A stretch of 56,099 bases of DNA from Oscillospiraceae bacterium (GTDB lineage Bacteria > Bacillota > Clostridia > Oscillospirales > Acutalibacteraceae), in assembly GCA_009779495.1 (NCBI GenBank), contig WRED01000008.1, forward strand, positions 1 through 56,099. The letters run 5' to 3'. This document shows positions 8,846 through 16,245 of this stretch, one piece after another. Under the pieces are notes generated by a model. That model was not told the origin of the DNA. It ran no database searches and worked only from the letters and a program-made list of their open reading frames with translations. A program made the position numbers and the translations under genes. Numbering within the stretch: the stretch's first letter is position 1; every line of letters begins with the position of its first letter.

Positions 8846-9257
8846 GCAAAAAAGCCATCCGTCCCGTATTAATACTCCTTAACTCCTTAAAATCATAGCA
8901 AAAAATTGAGCAAAACCCATAGGTCAAAGCTTTTGCTTATTTTTTGCTGATTTTATAGTCGTTAAGGTGTATAGGACGAATGACTCGTGTTACCACCTAA
9001 CTTCATGCGGAAGCGTTACAACCGCACCTTTGCCGACACAGAAGCCATCACATATGACCCGATGCCGATTCCCCATTATACGGCGGGAACGACGCTCCGT
9101 CGAAGCCTACTGAAAACCGCAATAGCGCGATTTGTTCGGTTCGCAGCTCCAAGACCACTTCGCGTACCCGCCTGACGAAGCGCTTCCACCGTCCGCTTCT
9201 CTCTATGCACAGGAAAAGATACCTACTTCTTCTCTTCACAGCCTTTGATATTCAGTT
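8846..9257 (-). promoter_or_regulatory. T-box riboswitch leader of valS
   Basis: The leader between the promoter and valS holds a T-box core (TTAGGTGGTAACACGAG, 8984-9000 read leftward) followed by a terminator. The terminator strands are CATTCGTCC (8974-8982) and GGACGGATG (8856-8864), nine pairs, followed by a T-run. T-box leaders read the charging state of a specific tRNA; position before valS predicts tRNA-Val. A Stem I region with a GAAGTAGGT-type motif lies at the 5' end. I can only suggest, not prove, a GTC specifier codon near the 3' side of Stem I. The terminator loop is unusually long because a palindrome occupies it (8873-8971). Confidence 0.85.
8873..8971. repeat. Palindromic insertion inside the T-box terminator loop
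   Basis: About 40 bases on each side (8873-8914 and 8931-8971) are near-perfect inverted copies, including TAAAATCA and GCAAAA blocks, around a 16-base centre. It separates the two strands of the valS terminator helix, which lie directly outside it. It looks like a small MITE or repeat inserted in the loop. Confidence 0.7.
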
Positions 9258-9263
9258 TTTATG

Positions 9264-9292
9264 ATGATAGCATATATGTGGTTGTTTGTCAA
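9264..9292 (-). promoter_or_regulatory. Promoter of the valS T-box transcript
   Basis: TTGACA (9287-9292) and TATCAT (9264-9269) are separated by 17 bases on the minus strand, just downstream of the rpoD stop and just upstream of the T-box leader. Confidence 0.8.
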
Positions 9293-9307
9293 GTGTTTGT
9301 GTTCCCC

Positions 9308-10402
9308 TTAATCCAAAAAGTCTTTCAGCCGCTTGCTCCGGCTCGGATGTCGCAGCTTCCTAAGCGCCTTCGCCTCAATCTGCCGTATGCGCTCCCGCGT
9401 AACATTGAACTCGCGCCCGACCTCCTCCAGCGTATGCGGATGCCCGTCCTCCAGGCCGAAGCGCAGCGCAAGCACCTTTTCCTCACGTGACGTCAGCGTT
9501 TTAAGGACGTCCGCAAGCTGCTCCTTGAGCAGCAGCATGGAGGCCGCGTCGGCGGGTGCGGGCGCGTCGTCATCGGGGATAAAGTCACCCAGATGGCTGT
9601 CCTCCTCCTCGCCGATGGGCGTCTCCAGCGAAACAGGCTCCTGCGCCACACGGATGATCTCACGCACCTTGTCAACGGGCATTTTCAGCTCGTCCGCGAT
9701 CTCCTCCGCCGTGGGGTCGCGCCCGTTTTTGTGGAGCAGCTGGCTGTTCGTTTTCTTGACCTTGTTGATCGTCTCGACCATATGAACGGGAATTCTGATC
9801 GTGCGCGCCTGATCCGCGATGGCTCTCGTAATAGCCTGGCGGATCCACCACGTCGCGTATGTTGAAAATTTGAAGCCCTTTGTGTAGTCGAACTTATCCA
9901 CGGCCTTGATAAGGCCCAGATTACCCTCCTGAATCAGATCCAGAAACTGCATTCCCCTGCCCACATAGCGCTTCGCAATGCTGACGACAAGACGCAGGTT
10001 AGCCTCCGCCAGACGCTGCTTCGCCTGCGGGTTATCCTCGGATATGCGTATCGCCAGCTCGATTTCCTCCTCAGGCGACAGTAGCGTAACCTTGCCGATC
10101 TCCTTGAGATAGACCTTGACAGGGTCGTCCATGGTGATGACCTTTTCTTCGCCCGTCACGCCTATGTCCGCCGTTTTGCCCAGCTCGATCTCGAAGTTCA
10201 GGTTGTCCAGATCCATGTCCACAAAGTCGTCGATGATCTCGATGTTCTGCGCCTCGATGGTGTCGTAGAGCTTGTCCAGCTCCTCGATGTCGAAATCCAT
10301 CTCGACGATCGCCGCGTCGATCTCCTGCGTGGTCAGCTTGCCCGTCGCCTTGCCTTTTTCCAAAAGCAGCTTGACGGATGATTTTTTTTCGGTTCCTTCC
10401 AT
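9308..10402 (-). CDS. rpoD: Primary RNA polymerase sigma factor (sigma-70/RpoD)
   Basis: 364 residues, the short Firmicutes form (SigA-like) that directs core RNA polymerase to housekeeping promoters. Conserved regions in order: 1.2 ([21 protein letters not shown]), 2.1-2.2 ([27 protein letters not shown]), 2.3-2.4 ([14 protein letters not shown]), region 3 ([14 protein letters not shown]) and 4.2 with the helix-turn-helix ([20 protein letters not shown]). An acidic N-terminal region 1.1 precedes them. It lies downstream of dnaG in the same direction, the classic dnaG-rpoD order, separated by about 265 bases filled with repeats. Promoters elsewhere in the window (TTGACA/TATAAT, 16-17 spacing) match its expected specificity. 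Confidence 0.98.
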   Translation of the reverse strand: MEGTEKKSSVKLLLEKGKATGKLTTQEIDAAIVEMDFDIEELDKLYDTIEAQNIEIIDDFVDMDLDNLNFEIELGKTADIGVTGEEKVITMDDPVKVYLKEIGKVTLLSPEEEIELAIRISEDNPQAKQRLAEANLRLVVSIAKRYVGRGMQFLDLIQEGNLGLIKAVDKFDYTKGFKFSTYATWWIRQAITRAIADQARTIRIPVHMVETINKVKKTNSQLLHKNGRDPTAEEIADELKMPVDKVREIIRVAQEPVSLETPIGEEEDSHLGDFIPDDDAPAPADAASMLLLKEQLADVLKTLTSREEKVLALRFGLEDGHPHTLEEVGREFNVTRERIRQIEAKALRKLRHPSRSKRLKDFLD

Positions 10403-10448
10403 AGCGTTTCCTCATTTCACACCGTATTTTATTTCAATTAAGCATTGA

Positions 10449-10669
10449 CAATTGAGAATTGAAAATTTTGGTGGCCGCTTCGCGGCTTTATAAATTTAGT
10501 TCTTTTAGACTTTTGTATTGACTTTGAATTTCCCACCCCGTTCGGCACCGCTGCCGCATCCCCTTGTAGGGGAGGCTTTGATGGCGGCTCATACCAAGCC
10601 TCCCCTATGAGGGGAGGTGGCGCGGAGCGCCGGAGGGGTATAAAAAGCTAAATTCTCAATTCTCAATTT
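10449..10669. repeat. Nested palindromic repeats between dnaG and rpoD
   Basis: The outer arms are inverted copies around AATTGAGAATTGA-type sequence at about 10449-10469 and 10649-10669; the right arm begins at the dnaG stop codon. Nested inside, at about 10500-10645, is one copy of the window's MITE-like family: a left terminal sequence TTTTAGACTTTTGTATTGAC, then a GC-rich palindrome with CTCCCCT and GGGGAGG arms. The right terminal sequence of this copy is missing. No gene is seen here. Confidence 0.75.
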
Positions 10670-12461
10670 ATAACAAATTTTTATCCCGAATTCGTCTCAA
10701 AAATTCCTCGTCCGACATCTCCGACGGGGAAACCTTTTCTTTTTTGAGTTTTTCCTTAAACATTATATTTATGCAATCGATGCATTCCTCCAGCGAACCT
10801 TGGTTCGCTAAACCCTGGCTCGCCGCTTTGCCAAAAGCCGAGCCGCTCACAAGCAGCTTGTTGACCGCGCCCATCTCCTCGGGCGAAAAGCTGCCCGACA
10901 GGAATTCCAGCTCCACTCCCCTGTTTTCCGAAAGGCGTTTTTCAAGAACCTCATATATCCGGCGGTTAAGCTCCGTCACAAAATTTTCAGCCTTGACCTT
11001 GTCCGCGAGCTTGGGGTAGAATCCGGGATTGTTCAGCAGGTTCGACAGCAGCTTTTCCTCAGCCGCCGCCGCGCGGAGATTGCGCTTCTTTTCGGGATTC
11101 AGCCCCTCCCCGAAGCCCGGCAGCGACTTTGCCGTGAACCGCGAGCGTTCGCGCTCCTGCTGTTTGCGGCGCTTTGAGCGCAGCTCGTTCACCTGAATCA
11201 GGATCGCGTCCTTGCCCACGGAAACCTCGTCCGACAGCCGCGACGCGTAGATGTCCCGCTCCACCGCGCTGTCCAGCGACGCGAGCACCGCTATGGCCGC
11301 GCGCATGAAGCTGACCTTGCCGTCGTCGGTGGTCAGATCGTACTTGCCGCGCTCGTTCAGCAGCTTATACTCCGTATCATTCGCCGCGCCGTCGATGAGC
11401 CGCTGAAACCGCTCCGCGCCGTACTTGCGGATGATCTCGTCGGGATCCTTGCCGCCCTCGAACTTCAGCACGCGCACTTTCACGCCGATCTCCCCGAATA
11501 GTCCGATGGCCTTTTGCGCGGCGGCCTGTCCCGCCTCGTCCGAGTCATAGGCCAGCACGACTTCGTCGGCGTACCGCGACAGCAGCCGCGTCTGCTCCCT
11601 GGTCAGCGCCGTTCCAAGTCCCGCGACGGCGTTCAAAAACCCGGCCTGATGCAGGGCGATCACGTCCATATAACCCTCGGCCAAAATCAGGCGCCCGTCC
11701 TTTATGTCGTTTTTGGCGAAGTTCAGCGCGAATACGCCTTGGCTTTTTTTGTATATGAGCGTGTCCGACGTGTTGATGTACTTGGGCTTTGAGTCGTCCA
11801 GCACGCGCCCGCCGAAAGCGATGACGTTGCCTCTGGGGTCGATGATCGGCACCATCACGCGGTTGCGGAAGTTGTCGTAATATGTTTCACGCTCGGACTT
11901 CGAGCTTTTGCGGACGAGGTTCGCTTCCAGCAGCTCCGACTGAGAATAGCCCTTTTGGCGCATATGTTCCAGCAGCCCCGACCAATCGTTCGGCGCATAG
12001 CCCAAGCCGAAGCGCTTGACGGTGGCCATGGACAGTCCGCGCCCGAGCAGATAATCCAGCGCGGGCTTGCCGTGTTCGCTCATGAGCGTGTGATGAAAAA
12101 AGCCGGCGGCTTCGCGGTTGGCGGCCATAAGGCGGCCGCGTTTTTTCGAGAGCGTATCGTCATAGCCGTCCTCGGGCATGTTCAGGCCGTAACGCTGCGC
12201 GAGCGATTTCACGGCCTCAACATAGTCGAGGTTTTCAACGCGCCGCACGAAAGTAATCACGTCGCCGCCCGCGCCGCACCCGAAGCAGTAAAAGGAATTG
12301 CTGTCCGGGTAAACCGTGAAAGACGGCGTTTTTTCGCTGTGGAACGGGCACAGGCCGGTGAGGGTTTTGCCGCGCCGTTTCAGCGTGACGTAAGAGGATA
12401 TGAGGGATTCGACGTCCGCGCGGTCACGGAGGTCGGATAGGAAAGAGTCGGGAATAGGCAT
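10668..12461 (-). CDS. dnaG: DNA primase
   Basis: 597 residues, full length for bacterial DnaG, which lays down RNA primers at the replication fork with DnaB. The N-terminal zinc-binding domain is complete (Cys38, His41, Cys59, Cys62 in LCPFH and YCFGCG). The catalytic core has RNAP-basal motifs (YAPNDW) and a TOPRIM fold with LILAEGYMDVIALHQAG and AYDSDEAGQAA, holding the acidic metal ligands. A helicase-binding-type C-terminal helical domain follows. It lies upstream of rpoD in the conserved order. The stop codon coincides with the edge of an AT-rich repeat arm. Confidence 0.98.
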   Translation of the reverse strand: MPIPDSFLSDLRDRADVESLISSYVTLKRRGKTLTGLCPFHSEKTPSFTVYPDSNSFYCFGCGAGGDVITFVRRVENLDYVEAVKSLAQRYGLNMPEDGYDDTLSKKRGRLMAANREAAGFFHHTLMSEHGKPALDYLLGRGLSMATVKRFGLGYAPNDWSGLLEHMRQKGYSQSELLEANLVRKSSKSERETYYDNFRNRVMVPIIDPRGNVIAFGGRVLDDSKPKYINTSDTLIYKKSQGVFALNFAKNDIKDGRLILAEGYMDVIALHQAGFLNAVAGLGTALTREQTRLLSRYADEVVLAYDSDEAGQAAAQKAIGLFGEIGVKVRVLKFEGGKDPDEIIRKYGAERFQRLIDGAANDTEYKLLNERGKYDLTTDDGKVSFMRAAIAVLASLDSAVERDIYASRLSDEVSVGKDAILIQVNELRSKRRKQQERERSRFTAKSLPGFGEGLNPEKKRNLRAAAAEEKLLSNLLNNPGFYPKLADKVKAENFVTELNRRIYEVLEKRLSENRGVELEFLSGSFSPEEMGAVNKLLVSGSAFGKAASQGLANQGSLEECIDCINIMFKEKLKKEKVSPSEMSDEEFLRRIRDKNLL

Positions 12462-12518
12462 GAAAAAACCTCCGGGTTTTTTAGGGATAAGGAGTTAGGG
12501 ATAAGGGATTAGGAGCGG

Positions 12519-13046
12519 TCAGTTTCCGGTTGCTTTTTTCTTTGAATAAAATTTCGATAATAATTCCATATAGTCAGGAATTTTCTCTGCGTCAGGTTGC
12601 AAAAACTTGAATACAGCGCCGCAAAGTTCAATCAATTTTTCGTCAATCGTATAAAAATATTTGTTGCATTCATCTTTGCAATGAACGCAGGGAGCGCTAC
12701 CGTTTAAAAATGCATTTTTTATATGTTCCGGCGCGTTTTCAAAATAATTGCGGTGCTTTTTCATTTTTTCATTAAAAATTAATCGGGTCGGAAAGGGCAA
12801 ACATAAATAAATACCCTCGTTATTGATGGAAATTTTTGCTGTAGGCGGTTTTTTCACGCCGGTTTTTATGAAATGAATAAAATAACCGCAATCTTCTTTG
12901 TTGATTGTCGCTCCGTCGCATTCATACCCAAATTCACTTATCGCTTTCCCAAAAGCTATGATAAACGTTTTATTGCATTCTGTTATTTTGTCAAATCTTT
13001 TTTCTGATAACAATTCTTCAGCAAGAAGCATTTTATTTTCGTTCAT
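12519..13046 (-). CDS. Hypothetical protein with a Cys cluster
   Basis: 175 residues, starting at an ATG behind GAGAAAGGG. The N-terminal half is mixed alpha/beta. Near residue 118 is a CVHCKDEC cluster that could bind a metal or iron-sulfur centre, followed by a helical C-terminus ending in Lys-rich sequence. I do not recognise the family and give no function. Base composition is visibly more AT-rich than dnaG and dgt on either side, hinting at a different history. It sits between dgt and dnaG on the same strand, with short gaps on both sides, so it is probably co-transcribed. Confidence 0.6.
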   Translation of the reverse strand: MNENKMLLAEELLSEKRFDKITECNKTFIIAFGKAISEFGYECDGATINKEDCGYFIHFIKTGVKKPPTAKISINNEGIYLCLPFPTRLIFNEKMKKHRNYFENAPEHIKNAFLNGSAPCVHCKDECNKYFYTIDEKLIELCGAVFKFLQPDAEKIPDYMELLSKFYSKKKATGN

Positions 13047-13065
13047 GTTTTCCCTTTCTCACTAT

Positions 13066-14079
13066 CTAAAGTCTACAGTCCAGCGTCCAAGATCTAGGTA
13101 CGAACAACTCCTCAAATATCTTCACCGTATATCTGTCCGTCATCCCCGCGATATAGTCGCACGCCGCGCGGTCAATGCCCTCTCCCCTGCTGATCTCGAC
13201 ATACCGCTCCGGGAGCCTGTCCGGGTGGTCAAGGAAAAAGAAGTAGAGCCAGCGTATCATCTCGATGGCCTTGCCCTCCTCGCCCTTGCAGACGGGGTTT
13301 GTGTACACGTGCGCAAACATAAACTCGTGCAGCCTGTCAAAGGCGCCGGCAATATCGCCGTCCATCGCGACGGTTTCACCGCTGTTTTCGATCACGGAGT
13401 TCACCAGCGTGTTGATCCGCGCGGACTTCGATTTGCCCAGTACTTCGCATATATCAGCCGGGAGCTCCTCCTCGCGCAGGACTCCGGCCCGGCACGCGTC
13501 GTCGATATCGTGGTTGATGTAGGCGATGCGGTCGGACAGTCGCACGGCGCGTCCCTCAAGCGTCCTGGAAAATTCGCCCATGGTGTGGCGTTCGATGCCC
13601 TCGCGCACCTCAAACGTCAGGTTCATGCCCCGGCCGTCGTTTTCGAGGAAATCAACGACGCGCAGGCTTTGCTCAAAGTGCCTGAAGCCCCCGTCGCGCA
13701 CGGAGTCCAGCGCGCGCTCACCGGCGTGGCCGAAAGGCGTGTGACCCAGGTCGTGACCCAGGGCGACGGCCTCCGTCAAATCCTCGTTGAGCATGAGTCC
13801 CCGGGCGATCGTCCGCGCGATCTGCGACACCTCCAGCGTATGCGTCAGGCGCGTGCGGTAGTGGTCGCCCTCGGGCGAGAGAAATACCTGCGTCTTATGC
13901 TTGAGCCGCCGGAACGCGCTGGAGTGGATGATCCTGTCGCGGTCGCGCTGGAACGCCGTGCGCGTCGGATCCTCGTCCTCGAAGCGCGGGCGTCCCCTGC
14001 CCTGGTCGGTGAACGCCGCGCGCGGGGAGAGGATTTGATGCTCAATGGCGCAGGTGCGGGACCTGATGGAGTTGTCCAA
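13066..14079 (-). CDS. dgt: dGTPase-like HD-domain triphosphohydrolase
   Basis: 337 residues. The start is a TTG (MDNSIRS), chosen because AGGGGG lies eight bases upstream. Enzymes of this family split dGTP or other dNTPs into nucleoside and tripolyphosphate. The HD motif is present: RLTHTLEVSQIAR supplies His, ALGHDLGHTPFGHAGE supplies the HD pair, and RLSDRIAYINHDIDDA supplies the distal Asp. The N-terminus shows the typical FQRDRDRIIHSSAFRRLKHK. This is the short clostridial type usually found just upstream of dnaG, as here. Substrate preference among dNTPs cannot be told from sequence. Confidence 0.9.
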   Translation of the reverse strand: MDNSIRSRTCAIEHQILSPRAAFTDQGRGRPRFEDEDPTRTAFQRDRDRIIHSSAFRRLKHKTQVFLSPEGDHYRTRLTHTLEVSQIARTIARGLMLNEDLTEAVALGHDLGHTPFGHAGERALDSVRDGGFRHFEQSLRVVDFLENDGRGMNLTFEVREGIERHTMGEFSRTLEGRAVRLSDRIAYINHDIDDACRAGVLREEELPADICEVLGKSKSARINTLVNSVIENSGETVAMDGDIAGAFDRLHEFMFAHVYTNPVCKGEEGKAIEMIRWLYFFFLDHPDRLPERYVEISRGEGIDRAACDYIAGMTDRYTVKIFEELFVPRSWTLDCRL

Positions 14080-14168
14080 GATTTATGCCCCCTTTTGCGT
14101 GGAAATGTACTTCTAATAATATATACGACGTTTTTTTTATTTATCCTGCAAAAATTTTATTTTGAACG

Positions 14169-14209
14169 CAAAAAAGGTTCAGGGAAAAATTTCTCTGAAC
14201 CTTTTTTTG
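14169..14209. terminator. Rho-independent terminator after the M48 protease
   Basis: AAAAAAGGTTCAG and CTGAACCTTTTTTT form a stem around a 13-base loop between the dgt start and the M48 stop. The T-run exists for both directions; the M48 protease transcript ends here. Confidence 0.75.
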
Positions 14210-14223
14210 GTAATTATATGTAT

Positions 14224-15165
14224 TTATTGCGCTAATTGACCCTGCTCTTGCAACCATTGATTCACGCGTGCAATTCTTTTACTCGTTGACGGATGTGTCG
14301 CTTGCAGTGCGCGGGCAAGCCCTTTCGGGCGTTTTTTGCCTTCCTTAGACATCAGAAATTGTAAAAAGTCTAGATACGCACGGGTATATCCGCATTCACA
14401 GGAAAAAATATCCGCCCGATATTCATCTTCCCTTCCGCCCGCGTGGCAAACTGCGACGCCTAAGAATGTCCAGGCGGAAAAACACGCGGTGAGGAAAAAA
14501 TCAATTAACGCGCGTGTGCCGAATGAAACAATCGCAGTCCAGAAGGCGCCCCAAAAAGAATTTGCCGATAAACTTGCAAGAAAACTGAAAATCCATGAAA
14601 ATATACGCCAAATGAGCCGGAATACAACGAAAAACAGACCGACAATCACATTTCCGATAACGACAATCGTCAAAGTATCTGTGTCGTGATGAGCTAAGTG
14701 TCCGAATTCATGCGCAAGCACGGCTTTGATTTCTTCATCCGACGCGCGAAGCAGTCCATAATTAACTGAGATTGTTTTCCGCCCCATGGCAAAGGCATTG
14801 AATGAATCATCTTCTTTTGTGTACAAACGAATATTGTCCGGCAAACCGGGCGTTTTTGTTTTTGCCTTTGCGTAAACTTCATCGAACAGCGGTTGCAGAC
14901 GGGCTGTAATGGCCGGGTCTTTTATTTTTCTTGCGCCGTTCAGCAGACGCATAATTACTTCTCCGGCAGGAGAAATAGCTGCTAAAATGCAAAGAAAATA
15001 AAATAAAGCGCCGATAACGTAGTAGCTCCATTCGGGGAGCGACGGCAAAGCAGTAGGAATAATCACCGTTGCCATAATAATCGTGATAATTGCCGCGTTG
15101 AGTACCATCCAAATCAGTGTGCCGATCCGATGCAGCTTGAACAGGTTTTTCATGAAATCTACCAT
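14224..15165 (-). CDS. HtpX-like M48 family membrane metallopeptidase
   Basis: About 313 residues from the ATG at 15163-15165, which has GGAGGG seven bases upstream; a GTG four codons earlier overlaps that site. The zinc motif is VLAHEFGHLAHHD (HExxH), with a third ligand Glu probably in GGREDEYRADIFSCE. Two hydrophobic segments lie near the N-terminus (about 18-70) and two more follow the HExxH (about 175-240), the HtpX layout. HtpX-type enzymes degrade misfolded membrane proteins. Divergent transcription from a ribbon-helix-helix gene, with an inverted repeat over the promoter, suggests this protease is regulated by that protein. Confidence 0.85.
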   Translation of the reverse strand: MVDFMKNLFKLHRIGTLIWMVLNAAIITIIMATVIIPTALPSLPEWSYYVIGALFYFLCILAAISPAGEVIMRLLNGARKIKDPAITARLQPLFDEVYAKAKTKTPGLPDNIRLYTKEDDSFNAFAMGRKTISVNYGLLRASDEEIKAVLAHEFGHLAHHDTDTLTIVVIGNVIVGLFFVVFRLIWRIFSWIFSFLASLSANSFWGAFWTAIVSFGTRALIDFFLTACFSAWTFLGVAVCHAGGREDEYRADIFSCECGYTRAYLDFLQFLMSKEGKKRPKGLARALQATHPSTSKRIARVNQWLQEQGQLAQ

Positions 15166-15216
15166 AATGCCCTCCACTTTTTGATTTTTTTTCGCGATTT
15201 TTTACTCGCATGATAT

Positions 15217-15245
15217 ATCATATCACAAAAAACTCTATTTTGCAA
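15217..15245 (-). promoter_or_regulatory. Promoter of the M48 protease
   Basis: TTGCAA (15240-15245) and TATGAT (15217-15222) are separated by 17 bases on the minus strand. The -10 lies within a 12-base perfect palindrome (15210-15221) and the -35 inside the left arm of the inverted repeat at 15235-15266. Confidence 0.6.
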
Positions 15246-15266
15246 GCATATCTACTTGCAAAATAG
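15235..15266. promoter_or_regulatory. Inverted-repeat candidate operator
   Basis: CTATTTTGCAAG (15235-15246) and CTTGCAAAATAG (15255-15266) are perfect 12-base inverted copies around 8 bases. The site overlaps the -35 of the M48 promoter and lies about 60 bases before the divergent ribbon-helix-helix gene. A dimeric repressor could bind here. Confidence 0.6.
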
Positions 15267-15322
15267 GCCTATTTATCAATCGACTATTCGTGCATAATAA
15301 TTATAAGAAAGAGGTGCATGTA

Positions 15323-15502
15323 ATGTTTAAAATTCAAAAGGGTTCCGACAGCGAATCAAAAACGTTTCGTATACCCATTGAAATTATTGAGCGTTTGGGG
15401 ACGCTCGCGTCGGCAAACAAGCTATCGCTGAATCAGTTGGTGGTACAGTGCCTGCAATATGCGCTGGATAATTTAGAAATTTCAAATATAGAAACGAAAT
15501 AG
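15323..15502 (+). CDS. Ribbon-helix-helix (Arc-like) DNA-binding protein
   Basis: 59 residues from the ATG at 15323, with AGAGGTG about seven bases upstream; an in-frame start 11 codons earlier has no site. The sequence SKTFRIPIEIIERLGTLASA then NKLSLNQLVVQCLQYALDNL has the beta strand, helix, helix pattern of Arc/MetJ-type regulators, with the typical 'SLNQLV' turn. Such proteins bind DNA as dimers through the beta ribbon. The inverted repeat between it and the M48 protease is the obvious candidate target. It could alternatively be an orphan antitoxin, but no toxin gene follows: a terminator lies directly downstream. Confidence 0.75.
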   Translation: MFKIQKGSDSESKTFRIPIEIIERLGTLASANKLSLNQLVVQCLQYALDNLEISNIETK

Positions 15503-15535
15503 CCGTTGGCAACCAGGCCGACGGCTATTTTATAT
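15498..15535. terminator. Terminator after the ribbon-helix-helix gene
   Basis: AATAGCCGT-TGG pairs with CC-GACGGCTATT, beginning at the stop codon, followed by TTTATATA. It can also serve the convergent YigZ-like gene ending at 15568. Confidence 0.7.
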
Positions 15536-15567
15536 AGTATTCATAAATGATCGGTCGTATCGTATCC

Positions 15568-16188
15568 CTACACCGCCGCAAACGTCTCCCTTTCTACTTC
15601 AATCCCACACTTCCCCAAGCTCAAATCAACCAACCGTTCCTCAAACGCCCCCGTCAGCTTCTTCGGCATCCGAAACGCCACCGTCACATTGCCCGCAAAC
15701 TCCGTGTCCAAAATCACGCCCCCCATCTCCGGCACAAGCGTGGCCAGCCGCCCGTAAAAGGCGTAGTCCGACATGACCTTGACGATCAAGCACAGGCCCA
15801 TTGTCACGATTCCGCCCGCGTCCGCCGCGAGCTTCGATCCTTTCGAGTATGCCCGGACAAGCCCGCCCGCGCCCAGCATGACGCCGCCGAAGTACCGTGT
15901 CACGACGACGGCGCAGTCCGTCAGTTCCTCTTTCAGCAGCACGTCCAACGCGGGGATTCCGGCCGTGCCCTGCGGTTCGCCGTCGTCGGAATAGCGGCGC
16001 GTCTGCCCCTCGCGCAGGACGTAGGCGTAGACGTTATGCGTCGCGTCCCAGTGCCTCGACTTGACCTCGTTTATGAACGCCGTTGCTTCGTCGGCGGTTT
16101 GCACGGGCTTGATGTGCCCGATGAACCGCGAGCGTTTTTCGGTGAATTCGGCGGATGCGGGAGCGGCAATTGTGCGGTATTCGGTCAT
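15568..16188 (-). CDS. YigZ/IMPACT family protein
   Basis: About 206 residues from the ATG at 16186-16188 (MTEYRTI), with AAAGGA six bases upstream. The N-terminal UPF0029 domain shows the family blocks KRSRFIGHIKPV, HWDATHNVYAYVL, RYSDDGEPQGTAG and VVVTRYFGGVMLGAGGLVRAY. The C-terminal part matches the DUF1949 domain. In eukaryotes the homologue IMPACT regulates translation through GCN1; the bacterial role is not settled. It lies just downstream of the GH5 gene, but with its own ribosome site. Confidence 0.92.
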   Translation of the reverse strand: MTEYRTIAAPASAEFTEKRSRFIGHIKPVQTADEATAFINEVKSRHWDATHNVYAYVLREGQTRRYSDDGEPQGTAGIPALDVLLKEELTDCAVVVTRYFGGVMLGAGGLVRAYSKGSKLAADAGGIVTMGLCLIVKVMSDYAFYGRLATLVPEMGGVILDTEFAGNVTVAFRMPKKLTGAFEERLVDLSLGKCGIEVERETFAAV

Positions 16189-16245
16189 ATGATCAGTCCT
16201 TTTATGTGTAAAGGTAGGGGCGGCTTCCATGCCGCCCCTTTGAAG

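Noticed and set aside
12898-14235. Plus-strand frame of over 400 codons opposite dgt
   Set aside because: The conserved HD-phosphohydrolase motifs are on the minus strand. The plus-strand product is low-complexity Arg/Ala/Val and crosses gene boundaries.
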